Below are positions 43,688 to 51,772 of a stretch of 64,000 nucleotides of DNA, in pieces. Made by a program: the position numbers and the translations under genes. The stretch lies in NCBI RefSeq assembly GCF_028621955.1, contig NZ_CP117516.1:3432001-3496000 (forward strand). The letters run 5' to 3'. The DNA is from Erythrobacter sp. BLCC-B19. GTDB lineage: Bacteria; Pseudomonadota; Alphaproteobacteria; Sphingomonadales; Sphingomonadaceae. The notes under the pieces are model-generated. The model searched no databases. It was given only the letters and a program-made list of their open reading frames with translations, and was not told the origin of the DNA. How positions within the stretch are numbered: the first letter of the stretch is position 1; each line of letters begins with the position of its first letter.

Positions 43688-44160
43688 GCGTTTCTCCCGC
43701 CACCGTCGACCGGATCATGGCCGTGATGGAGGCGGCCTTCGACCCGGCCTATGGCGAGGCGTGGAACCGCCGTCAGGTCGCCGACGCGCTCGCCATGCCG
43801 AGCACCCATGCGCTGGTGGCGGACGCTGCCGGCTTGCTGATCCCCGACAGCGCCGAGGCTGCCCCCGCGCCGGCCGGCTTCGTCCTCAGCCGCCATGTGC
43901 TCGACGAGGAGGAACTGCTGCTGATCGCGGTCGTCCCCGGCGCGCGGCGGCGGGGTGTGGGCGCGGCGCTGATCGAACATCTCTTCGCCGCCGCCCACGG
44001 GCGCGGCATCACCCGGATTTTCCTCGAAATGCGGCGCGGCAATCCGGCTATCCAGTTGTATCGCAAATTCGGTTTCGAACCGATTGGTGAGCGGCGCAAC
44101 TATTACCGCATGGCCAATGGCGAACGTATCGACGCGATTACTTTCGGACGATCAATCTAG
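43684..44160 (+). CDS. rimI: Ribosomal protein S18 alanine N-acetyltransferase RimI
   Basis: 158-residue GNAT acetyltransferase with acetyl-CoA binding loop VVPGARRRGVGAALI and the C-terminal NPAIQLYRKFGFEPIGERRNYY pattern shared by RimI proteins. It is coupled to tsaB by an ATGA overlap, an arrangement common in alphaproteobacteria. Function is inferred from family and context; other N-terminal acetyltransferases are similar. Confidence 0.88.
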   Translation: MSVSPATVDRIMAVMEAAFDPAYGEAWNRRQVADALAMPSTHALVADAAGLLIPDSAEAAPAPAGFVLSRHVLDEEELLLIAVVPGARRRGVGAALIEHLFAAAHGRGITRIFLEMRRGNPAIQLYRKFGFEPIGERRNYYRMANGERIDAITFGRSI

Positions 44161-44275
44161 CCTCGAACGCTTCATCGCAATCGCGGGGGTAAGCAAAGCA
44201 ACCCAGTTGCCAAGATTGCTTGATTGCGTCATGGCGCAAGATCAGGAGCGCCTATAAGACTCCAGCGAGGAACTC

Positions 44276-44725
44276 ATGAAAGATCTGGATATCAATATGA
44301 AAGAAACGCTTATCACACTGACGAGCGACATTGTCGCCGCGCACGTCAGCAACAATGATGTCGCAGTGGCTGATCTGCCCGGCCTCATTACCAACGTCTA
44401 TGCCGCACTTGCCAATCTTGGCGAAACGCCGGTCGTCGAAGAAGCCAAGCCGCAGCCTGCCGTTGCGATCCGCAATTCGGTGAAGCCCGATTACATCGTG
44501 TGCCTTGAAGACGGCAAGAAGCTGAAAATGCTCAAGCGCTATCTTCGCACCAATTACGACATGAGCCCCGAAGAATACCGCGCGCGCTGGGGTCTTCCGG
44601 CCGATTATCCGATGGTCGCGCCCAACTACGCTGAAAAGCGCCGCGATCTCGCCAAGAAGATCGGCCTCGGTCGCAAGCCCGGCACCACCGTCACCAAGAC
44701 GCGCCGGACCAAGAAGACCGCCTGA
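44276..44725 (+). CDS. MucR/Ros-family transcriptional regulator lacking canonical zinc ligands
   Basis: 149-residue DNA-binding regulator of the alphaproteobacterial Ros/MucR family. The core YIVCLEDGKKLKMLKRYLRTNYDM and SPEEYRARWGLPADYPMVAP are unmistakable. The zinc-finger positions read C76, D79, Y89 and N93, whereas Ros has Cys-Cys-His-His, so it probably folds without zinc, as reported for some rhizobial homologues. GAGGA lies five bases before the ATG. The 115-base leader carries a TTGCG/CGCAA inverted repeat (44224-44239). Targets in other species include exopolysaccharide, motility and cell-cycle genes. Confidence 0.92.
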   Translation: MKDLDINMKETLITLTSDIVAAHVSNNDVAVADLPGLITNVYAALANLGETPVVEEAKPQPAVAIRNSVKPDYIVCLEDGKKLKMLKRYLRTNYDMSPEEYRARWGLPADYPMVAPNYAEKRRDLAKKIGLGRKPGTTVTKTRRTKKTA

Positions 44726-44764
44726 GGTCACGCCCGCCCGGCGGGTCGCACCGCGGGTCACATC

Positions 44765-44838
44765 GTGGCTGCCCTGTTGAGAGGGCGGCACATCAGCTTG
44801 AGCAAGCAGCCTCGTCCCTCTATGGGATGGGGCTGCTT
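44765..44838 (+). terminator. Two consecutive hairpins between mucR and fur
   Basis: The first hairpin (44765-44791) pairs GTG-CTGCCCT with AGGGCGG-CAC. The second (44804-44838) pairs AAGCAGCCTCGTCCC with GGGATGGGGCTGCTT, fifteen pairs including two G-U, around a TCTAT loop, and is followed by TTG. The second is a plausible intrinsic terminator for mucR or a structured fur leader; the pair could also mark a small RNA. Confidence 0.5.
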
Positions 44839-44883
44839 TGCTGTTTGGGCAGCCCGCATCCAGCACGATGCGGGGCGGTTGCG

Positions 44884-45318
44884 ATGGAGCGTTCCTTGAC
44901 CCAGAAGATCGATCTCGAACAATTATGCGCCGAAAAAGGCCTGCGCATCACCGAACAGCGCCGGGTGATCGCCAAGGTCTTGTCGGAGAGCGACGACCAT
45001 CCCGATGTCGAGCTGCTCCACAGCCGCGCCGCCGCGGTCGATCCGCGCATTTCGATTGCCACGGTCTACCGCACGGTGCGCCTGTTCGAGGAAGCCGGCA
45101 TCCTTGATCGCCACGATTTCGGCGACGGGCGCTCGCGCTATGAACCCGTGCCCGAGGCGCACCACGATCACCTGATCGATGTCGAGACCGGCAAGGTCGT
45201 CGAATTCGTCGATCCCGAGGTCGAAGCCCTCCAGCGCCAGATCGCCGAGCGTCTGGGTTACCGCCTGGTCGATCACCGCATGGAGCTCTACGGCGTCCGG
45301 CTTTCCCGCAATGACTAA
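44884..45318 (+). CDS. fur: Fur-family regulator (alphaproteobacterial Fur/Mur type)
   Basis: 144-residue metal-responsive repressor. The N-terminal winged helix includes RITEQRRVIAKVL and ISIATVYRTVRLFEEAGI; the metal site includes HHDH (93-96). The CxxC that binds structural zinc in E. coli Fur is replaced by D99 and T102 (HLIDVETGKVVEF), as in alphaproteobacterial Fur/Mur proteins, several of which respond to manganese. The ATG at 44884 gives the usual N terminus; its ribosome-binding site is weak. plsC begins ten bases after its stop, probably in the same transcript. Confidence 0.9.
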   Translation: MERSLTQKIDLEQLCAEKGLRITEQRRVIAKVLSESDDHPDVELLHSRAAAVDPRISIATVYRTVRLFEEAGILDRHDFGDGRSRYEPVPEAHHDHLIDVETGKVVEFVDPEVEALQRQIAERLGYRLVDHRMELYGVRLSRND

Positions 45319-45327
45319 TGGCGCGCA

Positions 45328-46188
45328 ATGACTGAAGCGGAACTGCGCGAGGCGGCGGCGCGGGGGGAGAGCACGCCGCTCACTGCGGGCGGCTGGCTGC
45401 GTCTGGGGATGCGCGCGCTGGGCCTGATCGGGCTGCTCATCGTCTTCGTTCCGCTGCATTATCTCTACCGGGTGTTCGCCTATGGCTCGCCCTTCCCGAT
45501 GCTGTTCCTGCGCTATGCCGCGCGGGTCTGCGGGGCCAAGGTCGAGGTGCGCGGCACCCACCTGAAGCGCGACGTGTTCTTCGTCGCCAACCATCTGTCA
45601 TGGGTCGATATCCTCGCGCTGGCGGGAGCAAGCGGGACGGCTTTCGTGGCCAAGGCAGAACTTGCCGAAGCCCCGGTGGTCGGCTGGCTGGCGAGCCTCA
45701 ACCGCACGGTCTTCGTCAAGCGCGAGAACCGCATGGGCGTGGCCGAGCAGATCAATGCGCTCAAGGATGCGCTGGCCGACAACTGGTCGGTGACCGTCTT
45801 CCCCGAAGGCACGACAACCGACGGGCAATCGCTGCTGCCGTTCAAGACCTCGATGCTCTCGGTGCTCGAACCGCCCCCGCCCGGCGTGCTGGTGCAGCCC
45901 GTTATCCTCGAATACGGCCCCGTCGCCGAATGGATCGGCTGGATCGGGAACGAGAGCGGGGTCAACAACGCCAAGCGGGTGCTGGCGCGCAAGGGCACCT
46001 TCCGTGTGGTGCTGCACTATCTCGAGCCCTTCTCCCCCGAGGACTTCCGCGGCCGCAAGGCAATCGGTCAGGAGGCGCGCCGCCGGATCGAGGAAGCGCT
46101 GCTCGAAATCCTCGGCAAACCGCTGCGCCCGTTCGCCTATTCGGTCGCCCCGGTGCGTTATGAGCCAAAGAACGAAGCGGCCGAGTAA
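45328..46188 (+). CDS. plsC: 1-acyl-sn-glycerol-3-phosphate acyltransferase (PlsC family)
   Basis: 286-residue membrane-bound acyltransferase of phospholipid synthesis, converting lysophosphatidate to phosphatidate. The catalytic NHLSWVD (H89-x4-D94) and FPEGTTTDG (158-166) are canonical, with a transmembrane segment near 28-48. A lyso-ornithine-lipid acyltransferase (OlsA-like) role is an alternative. It follows fur closely, and its stop is three bases from that of the convergent LysR gene. Confidence 0.9.
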   Translation: MTEAELREAAARGESTPLTAGGWLRLGMRALGLIGLLIVFVPLHYLYRVFAYGSPFPMLFLRYAARVCGAKVEVRGTHLKRDVFFVANHLSWVDILALAGASGTAFVAKAELAEAPVVGWLASLNRTVFVKRENRMGVAEQINALKDALADNWSVTVFPEGTTTDGQSLLPFKTSMLSVLEPPPPGVLVQPVILEYGPVAEWIGWIGNESGVNNAKRVLARKGTFRVVLHYLEPFSPEDFRGRKAIGQEARRRIEEALLEILGKPLRPFAYSVAPVRYEPKNEAAE

Positions 46189-46191
46189 GCC

Positions 46192-47076
46192 TTACAGTCC
46201 CGCGCGCACCAGCCAGTCGTGGAAGATCCGCACCGGGCGGCTTTCCAGCGCCACGGGCTTGCACACGAACCAGTAGGAATAGGGGCTCTCCACCGGCTTG
46301 CCCGGCAGGTTGATCAGCCGGTTGTCGTTCGCGCGGCGCAGGTGATCGTCGTGCATGATCGCAATGCCGAGGCCTTGCGCTGCCGCCTCCAGCATCAGCG
46401 CGCCCGAATCGTAATGGTCGATCGCGGCAGGATCCATCTGCTCAAGGCCGTTCGATTTCTTCCACGCGACAAAGCTCTCGGGCAGTTCGTTGTGGATCAG
46501 GAAGGTCTGCTTGGCCATCACCTCGGGCGTGATGTCGGGGCCGATGGCGCGCGCGGTTTCCTTCGAGCAGATCGCGTGGACAAGGTTGTGGTCGAGCCGC
46601 ACCGCGTGCAGCCCGCTCGCCGGCCCGCGCGAGAGGATAATCGCCGCGTCGAGCGTGTCGCCCACCCGGTCTTCCAGATGCGGGGCGGTGTCGATGTCGA
46701 TGTGCAGCAGCGGGTGGCGCTTGCGCAGCTCGCCCAGCCGCGGAAACAGCCGCTGGCTGCCAAACATCGGCAGCACGCCAAGGCGCAGACGCAGCAGGGC
46801 GATATTGTCCGACTGGCTCTCCACCGCGCGGGTGAGCGCCTCCATGTGCGGGTTCACCGCCTCGTAGAAGGCCTGGCCCTCGTCGGTCAGCTGCATCGAC
46901 TGGCGGGCGCGGGTGAACAGCTTCTTGCCGACGAATTCTTCCAGATTGCTGATCCGCCGCGACAGTGCCGAGGGGGAAAGGCCGATCTCCTCCGCCGCTG
47001 CGCGGGCCGAGCCAAGGCGCACGGTTCGCATGAAGGCTTCCAGAGCGCGAAGGGGGGGCAGGCGACGTGCAGGCAT
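46192..47076 (-). CDS. LysR-family transcriptional regulator (GcvA-like)
   Basis: 294-residue regulator. The N-terminal helix-turn-helix spans PPLRALEAFMRTVRLGSARAAAEEIGLSPSALSRRISNLEE (about 7-47), followed by a substrate-binding-like sensor domain (about 90-290). AAGGAGAG precedes ATG 47076. No divergent target gene adjoins it: upstream is the 3' end of the corC-like gene on the same strand. Its targets are unknown. It occupies the place next to plsC where the miaB/phoH gene block would normally begin. Confidence 0.9.
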   Translation of the reverse strand: MPARRLPPLRALEAFMRTVRLGSARAAAEEIGLSPSALSRRISNLEEFVGKKLFTRARQSMQLTDEGQAFYEAVNPHMEALTRAVESQSDNIALLRLRLGVLPMFGSQRLFPRLGELRKRHPLLHIDIDTAPHLEDRVGDTLDAAIILSRGPASGLHAVRLDHNLVHAICSKETARAIGPDITPEVMAKQTFLIHNELPESFVAWKKSNGLEQMDPAAIDHYDSGALMLEAAAQGLGIAIMHDDHLRRANDNRLINLPGKPVESPYSYWFVCKPVALESRPVRIFHDWLVRAGL

Positions 47077-47169
47077 ATCTCTCTCCTTAAGTGAGAGCAG
47101 ATACGCGTGGGAAGCCCAAAGGATGCAAAAAATCGAAGAAAAAAATCGAATATCTGCGAAAAGTTGCGA

Positions 47170-48099
47170 CTATTGCACCTCTTCCTCGGTCACCGGGGGG
47201 TGCAGACGCAGGCGGGTGACGTGGGTTTCATCGCCCGCTGTCACCTCAATGCGCCAGCCGCTGGGATGTTCCAACACGGTGCCCACTGGCGGCACCGCCT
47301 CGGCCAGCACGAAGGCGAGGCCGCCCAGGGTGTCGACGCTCTCGGCGACTTCGGCAAGGCGCGGGTCGATCTTCTCGGCGATGTCGTCAAGCTCGGCGCG
47401 CGCGTCGACATCCCACATCCCTTCGCCGATGGGGCTGATCAGCTCCTGCGGGGTCTCGTCATGCTCGTCCTCGATCTCGCCGACGATTTCCTCGACCAGA
47501 TCCTCGATGGTGATGAGGCCGTCTGTCCCTGAGAATTCATCGAGCACGATGGCAAGGTGGACGCGCTGGGTGCGCATATCGGCCAGCACGTCGAGCGCGC
47601 CGCGCGCCTGCGGCACATAGAGCGGTTGGCGCATCAGCACCGTCCAGTCCTCGGGCGGCGGGGTGCCGTTGGCGAGGAAGGGGAAGATATCCTTGATGTG
47701 GATCATCCCGATCACGCTATCGAGCGTGTCGCGATAGACCGGCATACGCGAATGGCCGTGCTCGGAGAAGGCGGCGACCAGCGCTTCCCAGCTGATCCCG
47801 GCCTCGACCGCGATGATCTCGCCGCGCGGCACGGCGACATCGTCGGCGTCATGTTCGGAGAAGTGCAGCAGGTTGCGCAGCATCTGCCGCTCCACCCGCG
47901 ACAGGTCACCCCCCGGCCCGGCCCGTTCGTCACCCGCCTCGGCGCCGTTCTCGTCCTCGTGCTCGTCGATCGCTTCTTCGAGCTGTTCGCGCAGGGAGCG
48001 CGCGCCTTCGAGCCCGAGCATCTTGCGAAGCGCGGACATCAGCCCGCTGCTACTGTCCGCGTCTCCCGATTGGGGTGCAGACGAATGGGAATCGGCCAT
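47170..48099 (-). CDS. corC: CorC/HlyC-type CBS-domain protein
   Basis: 309-residue cytoplasmic protein with paired CBS domains (about 95-215; VPRGEIIAVEAG, VIGMIHIKDIFPF, MRTQRVHLAIVLDEFSGTDGLITIEDLVEEIVGEI) and a C-terminal CorC_HlyC/transporter-associated domain (about 225-305). The acidic N terminus (EEAIDEHEDENGAEAGDERAG) is low-complexity. Implicated in magnesium/cobalt homeostasis in E. coli. It lies 23 bases after ybeY, in the conserved phoH-ybeY-corC order. The lnt gene usually found next is absent here. Confidence 0.9.
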   Translation of the reverse strand: MADSHSSAPQSGDADSSSGLMSALRKMLGLEGARSLREQLEEAIDEHEDENGAEAGDERAGPGGDLSRVERQMLRNLLHFSEHDADDVAVPRGEIIAVEAGISWEALVAAFSEHGHSRMPVYRDTLDSVIGMIHIKDIFPFLANGTPPPEDWTVLMRQPLYVPQARGALDVLADMRTQRVHLAIVLDEFSGTDGLITIEDLVEEIVGEIEDEHDETPQELISPIGEGMWDVDARAELDDIAEKIDPRLAEVAESVDTLGGLAFVLAEAVPPVGTVLEHPSGWRIEVTAGDETHVTRLRLHPPVTEEEVQ

Positions 48100-48122
48100 G
48101 GCCTTGCGAGTGGCTCCTGTTG

Positions 48123-48605
48123 CTAACGGTCGCCATATGGGTCAGCGATGCCCAGTTTGGCAAGTATGCGGGTTTCCAGCGCCTCCATCGCCTCGGCCTG
48201 TTCGTCGGAATCGACATGGTCGTGCCCCGCAAGGTGGAGCAGGCCGTGGACGATGAGGTGCGCGGCGTGGGCTTCGAGGCTGATGCCCTTCTCCGCCGCC
48301 TCGCGCGCGCAGGTTTCGTGGGCGAGCGCGATGTCGCCGAGCATTTCGGGCCGGCCTTCGGCGCCCAGTGCTTCGAGTTCCTCACGCTCCAGCATCGGGA
48401 AGCTGAGCACGTTGGTCGGCTTGTCCCGCTCGCGCCATTCGCGGTTGAGGGTGTGGACTTCGGCGTCCGAGGTGAACAGCACGCTGGCGACAAGGCGCGG
48501 ATGGGCGAGCAGCGGCTCCCCCTCGCCCGCAGCCTGCGCGGCGCGGGTAGCGAGCGCTTCCCAGTCGCCTGCGGGCCAATCCTCGATGTCGATATCCAGC
48601 TGCAT
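48123..48605 (-). CDS. ybeY: Endoribonuclease YbeY
   Basis: 160-residue zinc-dependent RNase acting in 16S rRNA maturation and ribosome quality control. The motif HGLLHLAGHDH gives ligands H120, H124 and H130; NVLSFP (65-70) is also conserved. ATG 48605 (MQLDIDI) has AAGGG nine bases upstream; the longer frame to 48638 is less likely. It lies between phoH and corC, as in most bacteria. Confidence 0.94.
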   Translation of the reverse strand: MQLDIDIEDWPAGDWEALATRAAQAAGEGEPLLAHPRLVASVLFTSDAEVHTLNREWRERDKPTNVLSFPMLEREELEALGAEGRPEMLGDIALAHETCAREAAEKGISLEAHAAHLIVHGLLHLAGHDHVDSDEQAEAMEALETRILAKLGIADPYGDR

Positions 48606-48656
48606 GGGAAGCGCCCTTAGCGCGGTTCCTTCATCCAAGGAACCGGCCTTCCCGCA

Positions 48657-49703
48657 CTACCCCGACCCGTCGCCTTCGTCCTTGCCCTCATAGGCCTCGA
48701 CGATCCGCCCGACGATCGGGTGGCGCACTACGTCGGCGGCGGTGAAGCGGATCGTGCCGAAGCCCTCGACCCCCTCGAGCCGTTCGACCGCATCGTTGAG
48801 GCCGCTCATGCGCGGGCCGCCGGGGATGTCGACCTGGCGCGGGTCGCCGCAGATCACCATGCGGCTGTTCTGGCCGAAGCGGGTGAGGAACATCTTCATC
48901 TGCTCGCGCGTGGTATTCTGCGCTTCGTCCAAGATGATGAAGCTGTCGGCCAGCGTGCGCCCGCGCATGAAGGCGATGGGCGCGATCTCGATCTCGCCAT
49001 TGGCCAGCCGCCGCTCGACCTGTTCGGGGGGCATACAGTCGTTCAGCGCGTCATAGAGCGGCCGCAGATAGGGATCGACCTTCTCCTTCATGTCGCCCGG
49101 CAGAAAGCCCAGCTTCTCCCCCGCCTCGACCGCCGGGCGCGAGAGGATCAGGCGCTGGACGGAGCCGGTGATCAGCTGGCTGACCGCCTGCGCGACCGCG
49201 ATATAGGTCTTCCCCGTCCCCGCCGGGCCGAGAGCGAAGATGATGTCGTCCTTCGCGAGGCTGCGCATATATTCGATCTGCGTCGCAGACCGGGGCACGA
49301 TGGTCTTCTTCCTCGTGCGGATCATGATCGGCGGCGCGCCGTCGTCGCCCGAGATGATGCCTTCCAGCGTCGGTTCGGCCGACATCGCAATCAGCGATTC
49401 GATCGCGCCCGCATCCAGCGCCTCGCCGCGCGCCAGCCGGTCATACATGGTCTTGAGGGTCTCGCGCGCCCGGGCGACATCGTCCTCCGGCCCTTCGATC
49501 ACCACCTGATGCCCGCGCGCGTGGATATAGACCCCGAGCCTGTTTTCGACCTGCACCAGATTGGCATCGAATTGACCGAACAGGGGGCCGAGAAGCGACT
49601 GGTTCTCGAAGGTCAGATCGATGCGCGCGCGCCGGGGTGCCGGAATGCCGCGTGGATCAGGCGAGAGCGCCGGGTGCCCGGCACGGGAGGGTCGTCGGCC
49701 CAT
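48657..49703 (-). CDS. phoH: PhoH family ATPase
   Basis: 348-residue PhoH-like protein. An N-terminal KH-like region (about 30-95) precedes the P-loop ATPase with Walker A GPAGTGKT (159-166), FLPGDMKEKVDPYLRPLYDAL and Walker B FIILDEAQNTT. PhoH acts with YbeY in RNA metabolism in several bacteria. ATG 49703 follows AAAGGACC; the open frame continues upstream without signal. It heads phoH-ybeY-corC. Two plus-strand genes separate it from miaB, its usual upstream neighbour. Confidence 0.94.
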   Translation of the reverse strand: MGRRPSRAGHPALSPDPRGIPAPRRARIDLTFENQSLLGPLFGQFDANLVQVENRLGVYIHARGHQVVIEGPEDDVARARETLKTMYDRLARGEALDAGAIESLIAMSAEPTLEGIISGDDGAPPIMIRTRKKTIVPRSATQIEYMRSLAKDDIIFALGPAGTGKTYIAVAQAVSQLITGSVQRLILSRPAVEAGEKLGFLPGDMKEKVDPYLRPLYDALNDCMPPEQVERRLANGEIEIAPIAFMRGRTLADSFIILDEAQNTTREQMKMFLTRFGQNSRMVICGDPRQVDIPGGPRMSGLNDAVERLEGVEGFGTIRFTAADVVRHPIVGRIVEAYEGKDEGDGSG

Positions 49704-49919
49704 AAGGTCCTTTGTCTGCGGCAGAAGGACGATCCCTCGGCCCTTGAGTCGCGAGCCTAAGCGGGGCGGCACGGATAGCAAGCAGGGCGCGGCGCAATCG
49801 CGGTGGATAGTCACGCAAACGCCGCAAACCGCATGGGCGCCGGCCTATGTGCAGGAACTGGAATTCATCATCCGTTCAGACGCAAAGTGTTGATCTTTCT
49901 TGTGAAGGAGCCACAATCC

Positions 49920-49973
49920 GTGAAGCACGCCCCCACCGCTGCTGTCACCTGCCGGAGCGCGTCTGGGCTGTGA
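49920..49973 (+). CDS. Possible 17-codon leader peptide overlapping the next gene's start
   Basis: GTG at 49920 follows the strongest ribosome-binding sequence in this gap (AAGGAG, about eight bases away) and opens a 17-codon frame whose TGA (49971-49973) overlaps the GTG start of the next gene (GTGA). This looks like translational coupling through a leader. Alternatively it is the original start of the next gene, separated from it by a one-base frameshift. Confidence 0.4.
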   Translation: MKHAPTAAVTCRSASGL

Positions 49974-50845
49974 ACACCGGCGCGGCATGGCTCTGGCTCG
50001 CCACTTTCGCTGCTGCACCGCTCGCCGCGCAGGAGGCCGACCCTCCGCCGATCATCGTTGAAGGTGAAAGGCCGCAGGACGAAAAAGCGCTCACCGATCT
50101 TGCCCGCGACATCGCCGGTCAGCCCCGCGCCGATCGCCCGCTTGCGCGGTTCGAGCGCCCGCTGTGCCTGATGGTCGCCGCTGCCGATACGGCGCTGGGC
50201 AAGGAAGTGGCCGAACGGATTATCGACAATGCCCGCCGCGCCGAGGTGCCGGTGCGCGGGGGCAGGTGCAAGCCGAACGCGCTGCTCGCTCTGTCGGACG
50301 ATGCCCATGCGCAGCTGCTGGATATCCGCAAGAGCGGCAAGCGCATCTTCTCCGGCCTCAGCCCGCGCGAGCTCGACGCGGCGCTCGGCGCGCGCGATCC
50401 GGTCTATGTGTTCCAGGCGAGCGAGACGACGGCCGCAAACGGGCAGGCGATGACCAAGGTCATGCCCGATGATCAGCCGACCAATTATATCACCGCCATG
50501 GGCCGCCTCAGCCGCCTGACGCGCGAGGATTTGCTCGCGGCGCTGGTGGTGGTCGACAATGCCGCCGTCGCAGGGCTCACCCCAGTGCAGATCGCCGACT
50601 ATGCCACCCTGCGCCTGCTCGCCCCCACGGGCGAAGTCGATGTCGCCGAGGCCGGGGCAGATGCGCCGCGCACGATCATGACCCTGTTTGCCGCGCCTGC
50701 CAGCGCGCCGCAGCAGATGACCCGCTTTGACCGCGCCTACCTCAAGGCGCTCTACCGTATGCCCCCCGGCGCCTTCGCCCGCGAAGTCCTGCGCGCGGCG
50801 GTGGTGGACAGTGCCAGCACGGATACGGACGATGGCGACGGTTAG
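49970..50845 (+). CDS. Exported protein of unknown function (tandem paralogue 1)
   Basis: 291-residue protein I do not recognise. From GTG 49970 it begins with a signal peptide (WLWLATFAAAPLAAQ, cleavage near residue 20), then [11 protein letters not shown], reminiscent of the linker before TonB-receptor plugs but without a barrel. The rest is mixed alpha/beta with one cysteine pair (PLCLMVAA and GGRCKPNA). Closely related to the next gene along its whole length. The start is uncertain: the GTG lacks a well-spaced ribosome-binding site, but its codon overlaps the stop of a 17-codon leader frame. Both copies sit on the opposite strand inside the miaB-phoH interval. Confidence 0.75.
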   Translation: MNTGAAWLWLATFAAAPLAAQEADPPPIIVEGERPQDEKALTDLARDIAGQPRADRPLARFERPLCLMVAAADTALGKEVAERIIDNARRAEVPVRGGRCKPNALLALSDDAHAQLLDIRKSGKRIFSGLSPRELDAALGARDPVYVFQASETTAANGQAMTKVMPDDQPTNYITAMGRLSRLTREDLLAALVVVDNAAVAGLTPVQIADYATLRLLAPTGEVDVAEAGADAPRTIMTLFAAPASAPQQMTRFDRAYLKALYRMPPGAFAREVLRAAVVDSASTDTDDGDG

Positions 50846-50890
50846 GCCGGAACGTCGCCACCACGCGGCCGGGGCAACAAGGACATACAG

Positions 50891-51772
50891 GTGACGCCTT
50901 GGATTGCTCTTGCTGCCGCGCTCGCCGGAGCGGCCGCCCAGACCGCGCCGCCCCCTGCCGCGCCAAGCGATCCGATCATCGTCGAGGGCGAAAGGCCACA
51001 GACCGAGCAGGCGCTCACCGATCTTGCGCGCGACATCGCCGGGAACCCTCGCCCGCGCCGTCCGCTGGCGCGTTTCGAGAGTCCGCTGTGCCTGATGGTC
51101 GCCGCGTCCGACACCGCGCTGGGGCAGGAAATCGCCGAGCGGATCATCGAAAACGCCAGAGCCGCAAGGGTGCCGGTGCGCGGCAAGGGCTGCAGGGCCA
51201 ATGCCCTGCTTGCGCTGTCCGACGATGCGCAGGCCCAGCTGCGCGACGTCAGAGCGAGCGGGCGGCGGCTGTTCGCCGGCCTCAGCCCGCGCGAGATTGA
51301 CGCGGCGCTGGGCGCGCGCGACCCGGTCTATGTGTTCCAGTCGAGCCGGCAGGCATCGAACACGGGCGAGCCGATCGTGAATAGTCCGGAAGCCTTCGGA
51401 TCGGGCGGCATAATCGGGCCGCAGAACAAGATCTGGAGCGCCGGGCGACTGAAGCGCGACATTCGCGAGGATATGCTGGCCGCGCTGGTGGTGGTCGACA
51501 AGGCCGCCGTGGCGGGGCTGACCCCGATCCAGATCGCCGACTATGCCAGCCTGCGCCTGCTCGCCCCGACGGGCGAAGTCGATGTCGCCGAGGCCGGTGC
51601 GCCGCGCACGATCATGACGCTGTTCGTTTCACCGCAGAACGCGCCGCAGACCCTGACCCGCTTTGATCGGGCGTATCTGAAGGCGCTCTATCGTATGCCG
51701 GCCGGATCATTCGCCAGCGAAGTGCTGCGCGCGGCGGTGCTGGATAGCGCGCGCGATGACGACGAGGACTAG
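50891..51772 (+). CDS. Exported protein of unknown function (tandem paralogue 2)
   Basis: 293-residue paralogue of the preceding gene: shared blocks include [58 protein letters not shown] (with I for L in this copy) and [14 protein letters not shown]. The middle diverges: an [17 protein letters not shown] loop here versus TKVMPDDQPTNYITAM there. The signal peptide is short (to about residue 16). AAGGA lies about eight bases before GTG 50891. Function is unknown; a secreted hydrolase-like or binding role cannot be judged. Its TAG shares CTAG with the miaB stop. Confidence 0.8.
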   Translation: MTPWIALAAALAGAAAQTAPPPAAPSDPIIVEGERPQTEQALTDLARDIAGNPRPRRPLARFESPLCLMVAASDTALGQEIAERIIENARAARVPVRGKGCRANALLALSDDAQAQLRDVRASGRRLFAGLSPREIDAALGARDPVYVFQSSRQASNTGEPIVNSPEAFGSGGIIGPQNKIWSAGRLKRDIREDMLAALVVVDKAAVAGLTPIQIADYASLRLLAPTGEVDVAEAGAPRTIMTLFVSPQNAPQTLTRFDRAYLKALYRMPAGSFASEVLRAAVLDSARDDDED

